Below are positions 18,467 to 30,218 of a stretch of 64,000 nucleotides of DNA, piece by piece (position 1 is the stretch's first letter; the number at the start of each line of letters is the position of its first letter). The stretch lies in NCBI GenBank assembly GCA_031835245.1, contig JAVKOQ010000053.1, forward strand, positions 184,491 to 248,490. Reading direction: 5' to 3'. The notes below the pieces were generated by a model. It made no database searches. It was not told where the DNA came from and saw nothing but the letters and a program-made list of their open reading frames with translations. This stretch comes from Balamuthia mandrillaris (lineage: Eukaryota > Discosea > Longamoebia > Balamuthiidae). Made by a program: the position numbers and the translations under genes.

Positions 18467-21029
18467 TCAAAAGCCTCTGTCCACTTTGTTGCTAGGCAGA
18501 TTATTACCATACCTTCTACCACCACCTCCTCCTCCTCCCCTAAACGCTCCTCCTCTTCCACCACCACCTCCTCCCCATCTGCCTCCTCCGCCACCCCCTC
18601 CGCCACCTCCCCATCTTCCACCACCACCACCTCCTCCCCATCGTCCTCCGCCGCCTCCACCTCTTCTATCGTTCTGAGGTCGTTCTTTGAGAGGAGGCAA
18701 CTCGGATGCTCGCGAGAAGACTACTTCCCAAGCGTCCATCTCCACCAATCGTTCAGCAAGCACTTCGGGTACATCGGCGATGGCACAGCCCTCCTCCTCG
18801 CAGAGACGAATATCTTTTACCTTAGAGCCCTCTTCTTCGGTGGTGTACTTTTTGATAAGGTTTACAATGAAGACTGGAGAGTAGATCGGACGTTGTTGCT
18901 TCATCCGGATCATCAGCGTAACGTGACCTTCCATCGAAGACAAAAGAGAACGACCCTTTAATTTTGCAAGAAAGAAAAAACGATGTCAGCAAAATAAAGA
19001 AAACAAATATAAAACGAAGAATACAGAAAGATAGTGGAGAGAGAGAGAGAGAGAGAGAAAGAGAAAAAGAGAAAGAACGAAAGAAACCTTAATTGGTTGA
19101 GTGTAGCCGGTAATTGTAGCCATGGCAGCTGCCAAAGCCTCCGCAGCTCCTTTCTTGGCGATGAGCTCCTTCGCTTTCTCTAAGAAGAGAGGAATCATGG
19201 TGTGATGAACTGCGTCCAATTTCTCTCCGACGCTGTCCGCAGTAGCTTTGACGAGATCTTCTGGTTGTGGCGTGCCGATACGCTCAAACTTCGTGCCAAT
19301 GGCCCGCTCAAGGCGTGACAGCATAAATATGCTTCTATTCGCAAAGAATGTAATGCAGCTTCCCGACCTTCCAGCACGACCAGTTCTGCCGCTACGATGG
19401 ATATAGGTCTCAATATCACGAGGAGGCTCGCACTGAATGATAAGATCTACGTTGGGAATGTCGAGTCCACGCGCCGCCACGTCCGTCGCTACCAAACAAT
19501 TGAACTGTCCATCCCTGAAGCTCTGCAGGGTCAGCTCTCTTTGAGCCTGCGCAATGTCTCCATGCAGCACCTGACAGGCGTTCCTCAGCGAAGATTGAAG
19601 GGCCAGCTCATTGGCCTCTGCTTTGGTGTTTGCAAAGACGATAGTTCTGCCATTGCCTCCATAGACCTTGACAACATCAGCCAGTGTGGCCTGACGCACG
19701 GAGGGCGGGCAACAAATGGCCATGTGCCTCACTTGCGCTGGCGTCGTGTGCCTCGACTCACCCACCAAGTCTACTGTCACACAGACTCCATCCTTAGAGG
19801 AAGAGGAACGCATGTGCTTGCGAGCGATGCTTTGAACCCAGGAAGGAATGGTGGCCGAGAAGAGAAGAGTTTGACGGCGCTCGGGAGGAGGAGCGCTAGA
19901 AAGGATCTGTTCCACGTCTTTCTCAAAACCGATATTGAGCATCTCATCAGCCTCGTCCAGAATGACGTACTCGATGTTTTCCAAGCGGAGAGTGCCACGT
20001 TCAATGTGATCCTTGACACGCCCGGGGGTGCCTACTACTATGTCCACGCCCATGCGAAGAGCGTTCTCTTGTGGTGCGTAGGGAGCTCCTCCATAGATGC
20101 ACACCGTTGTTAAATATCGCCCTATTGTTGAGTCATTGTTAAAACCTGCTCGCATTATTTGCAAAAAAAAAAAACACACACACACACACACAAAGGAGAT
20201 AAAGAAACAAAAAGTTACACGAACCAATAGCATCAAACTCTTTGGCAATCTGTTTGGCCAGCTCACGCGTCGGCGAAAGACAAATAACACGAGGAGCTCT
20301 TCCTCGTTTCGGCTGATAGCCGCTCAAACTTTCGCCTCCCGTCTCGCTCTTCATGTGGTTCTGCAGCCTCTCCACCACCGGCAAGGCGAACGAGAGCGTC
20401 TTGCCGCTGCCCGTCTTGGCCCTGCCGATAAGGTCCTTGCCGTCAAAGATGTGGTCGTAGGTTTGGGCCTGAATGGGGAAGAGGACGTTGAAGCCGCGGC
20501 TGCGAAGCACCTCCACGGTCTCAGGAGAAACCCTAAAGTTGGAGATGGGAGGGCCGTCAATGTTGGTCGCGGGAGGGATCGACTCCTGCTCCTCCTCGTC
20601 CCGTTCGGGTTCCTCTTCCTCCTCATCCTCGTCGACCTCGGCGTGTTCGAGGGCCAAAAGTTTTCTCTTGTGGTTGAGCGTTTCAATGTCCTCTTCCTCC
20701 TCCTCCTCCTCTCTGTCGCTCTTTTTGGATTTCTTGTCTGTCTTCTCCTTTTTCTTGTCGTCTTTGTTCTTCTTCTTTTTCTTGTCCGAGTGAAGGCCGT
20801 TTCCGTTGGAGGCGGAAGAGGTGATTATATTGATGACCATCGAGTCATCGGCCTCTCCGTTTGCCGTTGAGGTTTTGGGCTTCTTGCTTTGCTTCTTTTC
20901 TTTTTTGTCGGACTTTTTCTTCTTTTTCTTGGAGGGTTCTTCGGCTCCGTTGGCTCGTTTGGTGGCGGAGTTTTTCTCCTCTTTGTCTTCCCACCCGTTC
21001 AGTTCTTCGGCGCTCCTTTTCTTTGCCAT
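18467..21029 (-). CDS. DDX21: DEAD-box RNA helicase, DDX21/nucleolar Gu type
   Basis: Three exons (21029-20225, 20145-19088, 18955-18467) give 783 residues. The first 160 residues are Lys/Glu-rich with nucleolar-type basic runs. All core motifs are present: Q motif [64 protein letters not shown] and [11 protein letters not shown]. After the core, [19 protein letters not shown] and [16 protein letters not shown] match the GUCT domain specific to DDX21/DDX50. The C-terminus is a long Gly/Arg/Trp run like the FRGQR tail of DDX21. The expected role is rRNA transcription and processing in the nucleolus. MVHPQ (21071) is an alternative in-frame start 14 codons upstream. The 620 bp to the divergent gene at 21653 hold no other gene that I can see. 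Confidence 0.95.
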
Positions 21030-21652
21030 CTCCTTTGTCTTTGTTTTTTTTTTCTTTTGTGGGTGGACCACTACTGATTTGATTTGAAACGGAAATAAAT
21101 AAAATAAAACAGAGAATAGCTCTGTTGTTTGGTGTTTAAATAAATAAATAAATAGAACCGGGAAGGAAGGAAAGAAGGAAGAAGAGTAAAAAGTGTGTTG
21201 CCAAAAAAGAAAAAGAAGAACAGCGGGGGGAGTTGGTGGCTCTAAAGGGGGTCGCGTGCGCTAAAGCCCTTTTCTTTTTATTTTCTTTTTCCTTCTTTCT
21301 TCTTCTTTTCCGCATTCCGAAAGTGCTCTGGGGGACCCCTCGGCAAATCTTTCCTGCCGACAATCCGAATACTCGACCAACCTATTACATCTCCAATGTT
21401 GAATGCCACCGATGCCGACATATGAGCCACATGCTAACAAATCCACCTAATAGTAGCGTTGAAACCGAAAGAAATTCCACTTGAAATTGGTGCACAGAAG
21501 GAAGAACGATGGCGGAGCAGTGGCAGGGTTGTAGCGGCCGTTTTTTTCCAAAGAAACCTCCTCCAAAAGCGTAGTGGGGGGAGGGCGGAGGCGTTTCTTT
21601 TGCTGCTGCCACACAAACCACCTAAACATACACACTAGCCTCCAAAAGAGAG
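21030..21652. other. Divergent intergenic region, 620 bp
   Basis: No coding feature is visible. It contains a (TAAA)n stretch (about 21137-21152) and pyrimidine tracts, and must hold the promoters of the helicase (minus) and of the membrane protein (plus). Confidence 0.4.
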
Positions 21653-22385
21653 ATGGACACCACCGCTAGAGCTCGGGGAGGGGAGCCCGTGAGACCGCCC
21701 GCGGGCAAGCCTGCAGGCCTCTTCAACTTCAAGAACGTGACGGTGCTTTCCTCGATTGGCTTCTTTGGCGTTGGCGTTGGCACCATTGGCCTTGCCTACT
21801 ACTACTCCACCCTGCGAGAGGACATGCTACGTGTACGTTGTTTTGAGCTCTTGTTGTTTTCCTGTTTTTCCAACTGTTGTTGTTGGGCCAACTATGCTTA
21901 CGCTCTACCTACGCGCTTCACAGAGGGACGCTCCCATTTATCAGCTTTTCAAAACGTTGCAGCGAGAATTTGGCTATGGCACCTTCCCTCTCCTTACCTC
22001 TGCCATCCTGTGTGGAGCTTCCACCATGGACGTGCCTGAAGCCCAGTCCTACACTTCCAGAGCCATTGTTGGAGGTTAGTGTCCTTATGCTCTCGTTTTC
22101 TCTGCTCTATCTTGCCCTCTTTAATGCTCTCTCTCTCTCTCTCTCTCTCCTCTTCTCTTCTCTTTCTTGCTCTGCCCTTCTACTCCTTGCTATCAAACAA
22201 CAAACAACGAAAATGTACCAGCAAGCATTGCTGGAGCAGCAATCTATGCGTTGCGCAGCTTGGCCAGCTACGGAGGCCGAGACGACCTCGGCAGGACGAG
22301 CTCCTCTGGTTTGGCGGGCATCATGTTGGCCTTTTTGGGCTTTGGCGGCTGCTTCGCCTACCTAGAACTAAAGAGAATCATGTAA
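21653..22385 (+). CDS. Small multi-pass membrane protein, unrecognised
   Basis: Three exons (21653-21832, 21924-22074, 22222-22385) join in phase to 164 residues. A polar N-terminus of about 28 residues precedes four hydrophobic stretches: VLSSIGFFGVGVGTIGLAYY, FPLLTSAILCGASTM, AIVGGASIAGAAIYALRSL and LAGIMLAFLGFGGCFAYLEL. The C-terminus ends in KRIM. Glycines recur inside the predicted helices, suggesting tight helix packing. I recognise no family and propose no function. The ATG follows AAAGAG. The gene converges on a small minus-strand frame at 22837-23064. Confidence 0.7.
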
Positions 22386-22836
22386 GTGGAGCGGAAAGGT
22401 GCTCCAGCTCTTTCGTTCTTGCACGTAACCTCAAACACAATAACATACTCTTTGAACCCTTTCGTTCCCTCCCACCTCTCTCTTAACGAAACAAAGGCAG
22501 CCAGCAGTGCAATGTGTTTGTTTGGTGGCGAAAAGAATGCAGAAAGCGGTTCAAATGTTTTTGAGTTTTATTTTATAGTATTACAAATTTTTCTTTGCGG
22601 CAAAGAGAAATGGGGGAAGTGCTATGGTGATTCGCTGTATACACGCTAATCCTACATCATGGTAATGATGATGAGGCAGCGAAGAATGTGCTGTAGCACG
22701 CACCGACTGCCATGGGTGAGGATAGAGGCGCGTGAAGGAGGCATATCGGGGATAGGAACAAAAGTACTCAGATATCCGCTTTTCCTGATAGGCTTATAGG
22801 GGTAGAAGTGTTGGGAAGGATGCCGTGAAACAGGGG
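22386..22836. other. Intergenic region, 450 bp
   Basis: Probable 3' flanks of two convergent genes. I see no coding sequence, repeat or RNA. Confidence 0.35.
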
Positions 22837-23064
22837 TTATGTGCACGCTATTTCCTGGACTTGCCTTCTCTCGGAGAGCAGCTCGGCGAGAGGGGGAGAG
22901 ACGAAGGCCCGTTGGTGCGGGGAGTATTCGAACGATTGCTGCTCATCGGTCTCTATCAAGTCAAAAGCGGAGGCCCTCTTCTTCTTCTTCTTTTTGAAGG
23001 GGAGGCAGTTCATCGAGGGCATCGTCAAGAGTCCGACCACCAGCTCCGCAAAGGTGTTTGTCAT
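22837..23064 (-). CDS. Possible small protein, 75 residues
   Basis: An open frame starts at ATG (23064): a hydrophobic start (TNTFAELVVGLLTMPSMNCL), a run of six Lys and an acidic, polar remainder (DLIETDEQQSFEY, PPLAELLSERRQVQEI). The N-terminus could be membrane-associated, and the Cys next to a poly-Lys run would suit lipid attachment. The 415 bp upstream contain a reversed CCAAT-like ATTGG and no other gene, so a promoter is possible. It is short and has no recognised relative. Treat it as tentative. Confidence 0.4.
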   Translation of the reverse strand: MTNTFAELVVGLLTMPSMNCLPFKKKKKKRASAFDLIETDEQQSFEYSPHQRAFVSPPLAELLSERRQVQEIACT

Positions 23065-23479
23065 CTTGTTGTTGTTGTTGTTTCGAAGTTTTGTTGCTTT
23101 GGCGCAGTAAGCTTGTGCGTGGGGTTTTATTGGGACACCGGGGAGAGTCTTCTTAGAAATTTAGTGGCAAAACGAAGCGCCAATAGGGGTTTTAGAAAAA
23201 GCACCGCTCTGGTTAATTGCTGCGCTTTTAAACCCCGTCGCCGTTTTTTAATGTTCCGATATTGCGCGAAAATCTCCCATTGGCCTGTTTTTCGCCACGT
23301 AATCCGATCGCAGATCCACGTGAGGTGACGCGGGTGAAACAACTCGTGCAACAAAAGATAGGACGCCGGCTTATCCGAAACAAGCAACCAGAGGATGCTT
23401 GCCACTTGTCCTCTGGGTATCGTCAGCTTTCCGGGCTAAAGTGAAAAAGAGTAGAACGTTTGTTTTTGTACTGATTCGG

Positions 23480-24737
23480 TCAGTGACCTCCTCCACCACG
23501 CCACCGTTGGTTTCGACCTCTTCCGCCACCTCCACTCCCGCCACCCCCTCGTCCTCTTCCTCTGTAAGGCGGTCTTCCTGTTGACGCGCTGCTGTGGTTG
23601 TTCTGTTGATAGGCTTGCCAAAGGTTGGGCAAACCCAACATTTGCAGAACCTCTTCTGTTTGAGGGCTTACGTGAAACGTGTTTTGGGGAACAGAGTGGA
23701 TGGCTGCTGCCTGTGTCGTTGCTGCTTTGACGGAACGATGAGGCTCCACCGTCATCTCAAAGTTGGTTGGGATCTTATAGCTTCCTTTTTCTTCCATTAT
23801 CTTTTTGGTTGCCACCAGCTCCTTCTCTAAGTTAGGCAATAGCTGCTTTCTGCAGAAAACGACAACAGACAGAGAATGAGAAAGGGGATGAAAATGATAA
23901 ACAAGCAGAAAGAAATAAAGGTAAAGAAACAAAGGTACATTTTGGGAAGAGCAAAAGGTGTTGCAGAGAAGCTAAAGTAGGGATGCATGGTGCGAAGAAT
24001 GGCCAACCACTCCAAATCGTACGAAAGCTCTTTGGATCCTCCTGTCTTGTCTGGAAAGTCTATCACCTTTTTTTCTCATGGTCAGAAAGAGGTGCTGTTC
24101 AAACAAGTAACAAACAGAACTAAGCGAGAGAGAACAAACATGCAAGAAATGTCGTTTTGGCAACGGCTTGTCCAAAGCAAGAAACCGAGTGAACGACGCT
24201 CCTCCCTCCACACTACCATCCAAGTTATGGGGCACTTGCGCCTCAAAATAACTGTGCATATGGCCAGAGAGCCACCAGGTGGGCTTCAGCATGTGCATTA
24301 GTTGCGTATAGTGCCTACACCCCAATTGACCCTGTTTAATCTCCTGCGCAAAGAAAGGTTTGTCCCGGAGCAACTTCTCTTCGTCACCATGCACCGTCAT
24401 TCCATCAGGCCAGTCGTGCGACATGATGATATCCAACGGTTGTCGCAACAGCCTCAGCTTTTGCAGCTCATAGTTGCGCACGTGGAAGGCGCTGCGTTTG
24501 CTGCCTTCGTCGCGATAGGGCGGCACCTCGTAGTGACCCTTTTCAAAGTCGTAGTGCTTAAAGATGCCAGAGAAGCCGCCAATGCGGAGGTCTCCGAAGT
24601 TGACCACACCGCTGTACCCTAGGAAATATATGTTGGGAGCTGCCCATCCTCCATAGTAGCTGTTGTTGTTTGTTGTCAGAAAACAAAGCAGCCAACGAAA
24701 AGGCAAAATAGAGACGAGAGTGGGGAGAAGCTAGAAG

Positions 24738-24777
<40 letters not shown>

Positions 24778-25354
24778 CAGAGGGAGTTACAGTTCAAGCA
24801 GGTGGTTGCAGGCTTCATGATTACCGCCAACAAAAATGATGGGTATAGGAGCAACAGCCTCGCCATTGTAATACTTGTAAAAGTCTTTGAAGTAATGGTA
24901 TTTGCTCGGTCCCGATAAACAACTCAAGTCATACTCGTTACGACAAGCCTAAACAAATAAATGAAGGAAGAAAAAGGTTACACTCAAAAGAGGAAGAAAT
25001 ACCACAACGTGAACTACGAAATACAAACAGGAAATCATGGAAAAAAAGGTATTGCAAGAAAGATGCTTACCTCAAAGTCACCGCAACAGAGCACGAGCTC
25101 CACTTTTATGCCTCTCGCTTGCTCGATGCCGGCAATTCTCTCGAAAATGGTGTCCAGCTCTCCATGCGTGCAGCCTACCACGGCCACCTGTTTCGTTGTT
25201 ATTCAAAACCACAGGATATCCTCCCTCCGTCAATGGAGTCGTTCACATCTACAAGAATAAACAGCAGCATTACCTTTAAACCCGTCTTTGGTGCATTGCT
25301 GGCAGTGGACCCTTCTCCCATGGGTGATGCCTTAGCCGTTGTAGGGGCCTCCAT
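23480..25354 (-). CDS. DBR1: RNA lariat debranching enzyme
   Basis: Six exons (25354-25274, 25187-25071, 24948-24791, 24659-24140, 24066-23939, 23849-23480) sum to 457 residues. The metallophosphoesterase motifs appear in the DBR1 order: VAVVGCTHGELDTIF, VLCCGDFE, FVGGNHEACNHLLELYYGGW, GFSGIFKHYDFE, IIMSHDWP and WWLSGHMHSYFEA. The GCTHGE motif has Cys in the position typical of DBR1. The enzyme cuts the 2'-5' bond of excised intron lariats, fitting the intron-rich genes around it. An Arg/Gly-rich C-terminal tail (RPPYRGRGRGGGGSGGGGRG) may bind RNA or direct the protein to the nucleus. The start at MEAPTTAKA is the first ATG of the frame. The next gene on the same strand (crotonase) ends 193 bp upstream of this start. 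Confidence 0.95.
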
Positions 25355-25547
25355 TTTTGTGTTGTCGTAAAATGTCCGTTCGCTTTGTTGTTCGGCTGGT
25401 CTTGGTCTCTTTCCTTCTTTTTTTTTTTTCTTCTTCTTCTTCCTTCTTTTCTGTGAACGTACATGCCACATCAGCATTCTCTTTAAAAGGATTTTGCTGA
25501 CACCAATAACGTTTGGTGCTGTCTCTCTGTCAACCAAAGCATTCCTG

Positions 25548-26943
25548 TTAGAGGTTCGCTTTAGTTTTGGCCATGAACGTGATGGGTCGCCCGCTGTCCC
25601 GCTCGATCACAGCCTGCTTGAAGCCAACTTGCTCGGCGCGTTCCTTGAAGCCAACTCCCTCTGGGCTATGTCGGGCTATTCCATCCATCAAGGTGGCCAT
25701 TGTTTGGGTTGTTCTCATTCCCATATTTTCGTATGCTTGTTTTGTTGTGGAGAACAGGCAATGGCGGAATGGAAAGAGAAGATAAAGAGATAAGCAAGAG
25801 AACAAGAGAAACAACGGAACGAGAGACAAGAGATAGAGAGAGCGAGAAAGGAGACAAAAAGTGAAGATGAGAAGGGTACCGCTGTTAATGACGAGTTTCT
25901 GCATGATCAGTTGGTTCTTGGGCACAGAACTGATGCGTTGGGCAAGCTTCTCCACGGTGGCATCTAGCTCTGAGGCTGGAACAGCAGCGCTCACAAGGCC
26001 CATCTTTTCAGCCTCTTTGCCATTGATGAGATCGCCGGTGAGCAACATACGTTTAGCTTTCTCTGCGCCGACACGATACACCCACATGAACGTCGTGGGA
26101 CAACCCCATACTCTTTGTTCAGCCAGAAGAAAAGATAATCAAGAATAAAAGGGATACAGGTCAGATCATCGCAATCCAGAAGGTAAACCAAAGAAAAAGA
26201 AAACAAACCTTGCAGGAGGATATCCTATCTTTGCATCCTCAGCCATCACAACGAGGTCCTGTAACACAACAGATAAGCACACAACGAACAACAACGAAAA
26301 TATAGGTACGTACACAACACAGAGCGATGTCGCTGCCGCCAGCGACCGCATAGCCCTGTATCTTGCAGATGACTGGCTTGTAGGAGCGCCACAACGAAAG
26401 GAAGGACTGCGTGAACTGGTCCATCATCTGGTAGTCCACTATGGGATCCCATGGCATGGTCTATTTTTTGCATCCTTAACACACACAAAAGCAAAATGAC
26501 AACACAACCAAGCGAAAAAAAAATCAACCTGCTGGACGGCGTCATATTCGCCTTTTCCCTCAGCAAAGATGCGAAGATCGTAGCCGCTACAAAACGCACG
26601 ACCAGCTCCGCTCAACACAATGACATGCACCCTGTCATCTGTGCTTCGGACAAGCCAAAGGTAGGCATGAATCAGTCAATCATGCTTTGAAAAACGTTGG
26701 TGGTAATGGTCGCTGGCATCATCTCTTTCAAAAAGAGTGGGTACCTCGGTTAGCCTGTGCGACACTCTCTTGAAGTTGGATTCTCAAGTCGTTGTTGATG
26801 GCGTTCAATCGTTCCGGCCGGTTGAGCGTGATGTGGGCCACCCGCCCTTTCACCTCGTACAAAACCGCTTTCTTCATCGCTCTACCGAGTTCCGTTCCGA
26901 TAAGGGCAGATCGCCACGTCAGCCCTTCGAAGAGATCAATCAT
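25548..26943 (-). CDS. Enoyl-CoA hydratase/isomerase (crotonase) family enzyme
   Basis: Six exons (26943-26745, 26638-26529, 26460-26314, 26258-26209, 26112-25880, 25735-25548) give 308 residues. Crotonase landmarks: VAHITLNRPERLNAINNDL, VIVLSGAGRAFCSGYDLRIF (first oxyanion-hole segment), KIQGYAVAGGSDIALC (second), LVVMAEDAKIGYPPAR, and RMLLTGDLINGKEAEKMGLV. The usual GGGxDLA is AGGSDIA here. The segment PWDPIVDYQMMDQFTQSF between them is long, as in several bacterial-type paralogues. I cannot tell hydratase from isomerase or hydrolase, because the catalytic Glu positions are not clearly conserved. The first in-frame ATG is at 26943; no clear mitochondrial presequence is seen. The 320 bp to the ubiquilin start form a divergent promoter. 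Confidence 0.88.
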
Positions 26944-27263
26944 GACATCATCACAAGCGAGCGTCGACAATGTCCGCAAAATTAAAGCACGACACGAGAC
27001 AATTCTGAGGGGGCTGAAAAAGTCGTGTCAGATCTTTGCGCCGCCTTAGCCACTTCACCGCTTGTTGGCAATTGTCGACACGAAAGGGAAAAGTCGTTTT
27101 GGGCCGATAAGACGAGAAACGGAGGAAGAAAGGAACCAAAAAAAAGCCCCTCGTCTGCTTCGCACAAACCATTTTTTTTCAAACAGTTAAAAAAAAGTGG
27201 TAGCGCGCTAAACAGGAAGAACACTTGGAAAAAAGGCACACAAAAAACAAAAACAAACAAAAG

Positions 27264-28502
27264 ATGATTATCAACATAAAGGCGTCAACTGGGCAAAAGT
27301 ACGAGGTGGAAGCGGAGGAGGGCTTGACCGTCGGTGAATTTAAGGAAACCGTGGCAGAAAAGTCAGGCATCCCTGCCGCCCAACAACGGCTCATCTTTGG
27401 AGGACACGTTCTGAAAGATGCTCGGACTCTTGAGAGTTATGGTAGTGTGCACCGCTTGCTCTTTCTTTTCGCGTGCCTTCTCCCTAACATCACTTCTTCT
27501 GATCTGACATCATACTTTTGGGTCTTCATTCGCGAATAAAAAACAGGCATAAAAGATGGTTTTACAGTGCATTTGGTGCGAGGCGCCTCCAACAACATCG
27601 CCAGCCAAACCACTTCAGGCCGGACACCACAGCAACAGCAACAGCAACAGCAAAGCGGCTTTGGTGGATTAGGAGGTTTGGGTGGCTTTGGTGGGCTGGG
27701 GGGCATGGGTGGAATGGGAGGACAGGGCATGCAGAGCCTGCTCAACAGCCCCATCATGGAAAGCATGCTCAACAACCCTGAACTGCTGCGCAGCCTTCTT
27801 ACCACTAATCCCCAGATCAGAGCTCTCATGGAACAGAACCCTGAGGTGGCGCAACTGCTCAACGACCCACAGGTGTTGCGACAGACGCTGGAGATGACGA
27901 GAAACCCTGAGCTCATGCGAGAAATGCAGAGAAACTACGACCGAGCGTTGAGCAACATCGAGGCTTTGCCTGAGGGTTTCAACGCGCTTCGCAATATGTA
28001 CACCAATATCCAAGAGCCTATGTTGAACGCCGCGACGGGATCTGCCACTGGTGGTTCGAATCCGTTTGCCAGCCTCTTCTCCTCTTCCTCTTCTTCCACA
28101 GCTTCTACCACTTCCTCTGCCTCCTCGACTGCCACTCCCACTCCCAACTCAAATCCTCTTCCTAATCCTTGGGCTCCACCTGGTTTGTTCTTTCTTTTTC
28201 TTGTTATGTTTCAATTATTCCTTTCTTTCTTCCATTTGCTTATTCATACCTCTCACTTTTTATTATTTTTTTTAAAGAGTCTACCACGTCTTCTACAACC
28301 GGAACTGGAACCACAACCAGCAGCGGAGGAACGCAGGCCAGTCCTTTCAGTATGTTTTCCGGATTAGGAGGAGCAACTGGCGGTAGTGGTGGCAGCCCAT
28401 TTGGAATGGATCCTTCTGCAATTCTCTCTATGATGCAAAACAACCCCATCATGCAACAGATGTTTCAACAAGTTCTTTCTGACCCTCAAATGCTTCAAGA
28501 GG

Positions 28503-28551
<49 letters not shown>

Positions 28552-29275
28552 ATCTTCTCCTTTGGTTTTAAAAAAAACCTCCTATTTATTTATTTATTTT
28601 GTTCTTATATGTTAGGTGTTAAATAATCCAATGGTACAACAACTAACCAGCACAAACCCAATGGCAAGAACCCTCCTCCAAAATCCTCAAGTGATGGCGC
28701 AGCTAATGAACCCAGAAACCATCCAAGCCATGCTCACCCTTCAGCGGAACCTCGGCGGTTTGGGTGGCGCATTGGGTGGTGAAGGCGGTTTAGGAGGATT
28801 GGGAGGATTGGGAGGATTAGGCGGTTTTGGCCTCTCTACTCCTTCATCCACTACTTCTACGACTGGCTCGACCACGACCTCCACCCCATCACAAACGACA
28901 ACTGGTTCTACTCCTTCTACAACTACCCCTTCTTCCACACAACAACAACAATCGCCGTTGGATACGATGAGTCTGTTGCAACAGGCATTGCGGGGTGCTT
29001 CAACTGGAACGACAACACCTGCTGTTGGTATGTTTCTTCTCGTTATCCCTCTCTCTCACTCTCCCCCTCGCTTGCTCTCTTTGTTATTTAAGCCACCAAT
29101 CCTTACAACAAAACTTGACACCAAAACAGATCCAGCGACGCTATACGCAACACAACTGGAGCAGCTGCAACAAATGGGCTTTATAAATAGGGAAGCCAAC
29201 TTGGCTGCCCTTCAGGCCACCGGCGGCAACGTCTCTGCTGCGGTTGAGCGTTTGCTGAATCAATTGGGTGGATAA
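27264..29275 (+). CDS. UBQLN: Ubiquilin / Dsk2 ubiquitin shuttle
   Basis: Five exons (27264-27441, 27547-28182, 28278-28501, 28616-29027, 29130-29275) give 531 residues. An N-terminal ubiquitin-like domain ([40 protein letters not shown]) is followed by STI1 repeats ([40 protein letters not shown]; later [40 protein letters not shown]). The end is a UBA domain ([35 protein letters not shown]). Linkers are Gly/Leu- and Ser/Thr-rich, with a short poly-Gln. This is the classical ubiquilin layout: the UBL binds the proteasome, the UBA binds ubiquitin chains and the STI1 repeats hold hydrophobic clients. The start ATG follows AAAAG. A perfect Pol III B-box look-alike near 28058 is simply coding sequence. 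Confidence 0.96.
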
Positions 29276-30218
29276 ACAATAAGAAAGACATTATTTTTAC
29301 GACTATACCTTTTTTTAAAACTTAGCTTTGCCCTCCCTTATCTTCGGTATCTTCTTCTCTCCTCTCCGCTCCTTCTCGCTCGCCTTTAACTTTCGGGTTC
29401 TTGTTGCCAAGAGCAAAGGTCTTTTCTTCGTTCTCGTGTTGAGACAACAACAAGAAGGGCAAACGTTCCTAACTTTCTTCTGACATTTTTTTAGCGGAAT
29501 GAAACGAACCAGCACCTCACAAAAAGGATCGTCTTACGATTACAAACTTTGCTCTTGCCCAAAGCGCAGTCAGCTACCTGACGTCACGTTGCGTGGCGCC
29601 TGGAAAAACCAATTTTAGCTGACATCACTCCCCCCGATCGCGATTCGGTGAAGGCTTGACCCCGCATTGACTTTGCCCGTTACCCAACATGGCGGTGGTA
29701 GGGTTAATGAATTACGCCCTCCGCCAATGAATAACGCACCATTGTGTGATTGAGAAGATAGGCTCATCGTGGCTTTTTTTTGTTCCGTTGCCTCTGCAAC
29801 AGACCGGCACGCACAAACGCACACACGCACGCAGGCAAAAGGGGGGAGGTGAGGGCAGGTCGTCCGGACGGAAAAAAATAAGCTAGTCGCACACGCAGTG
29901 CAAACACACACACAAAAAACGAAAGGAAAGAAGACCGAGCTAGTGAAGCGAAGTGAAGCACTTTCTCTCATCTCTCTCCCCTTTTTTTTTTTTGGATTTC
30001 GAACCAGGCCACGTTACAATAACGTAGCAAGCGCCAAAGAAGCAAACAAAAAAAAGAGAGAAGAGGAAGACAAGGGAAGGAAGGAAGGAGGGAAGAAGAT
30101 TTCAAATCGGTTTCTTCTCTCGCTCGCATTGCGTAAATTTTGGAGAAGGAAAAAATCTCTCTAATAAAAAAAAAAAAAAAACGGAAGGAGGAGGAAAAAT
30201 AAATAGATTAAAAGAAAG
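29276..30218. other. Intergenic region, 943 bp
   Basis: No gene is supported. The 3' half (29900-30218) is purine-rich and probably the leader of the SH2 gene. The middle contains an exact CRE-type palindrome and several CCAAT-like and GC-rich stretches (29579-29700), so it is likely a promoter region. Confidence 0.4.
29579..29586. promoter_or_regulatory. CRE-like palindrome TGACGTCA
   Basis: An exact TGACGTCA octamer, the core of bZIP/ATF-CREB binding sites, followed directly by CGTTGCGTGG. It lies about 640 bp upstream of the tandem-SH2 gene and 300 bp past ubiquilin. Function is inferred from the motif alone. Confidence 0.3.

Noticed and set aside
28050-28075. Perfect Pol III B-box-like GGTTCGAATCC
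   Set aside because: It is inside the ubiquilin coding exon (Gly-Ser-Asn-Pro) with no A box or tRNA fold around it.
29615-29971. 118-residue minus-strand frame rich in Cys and Val
   Set aside because: Composition reflects CA/CG-rich intergenic DNA (CACACG runs); no domain, and it lies in the promoter region of the SH2 gene.
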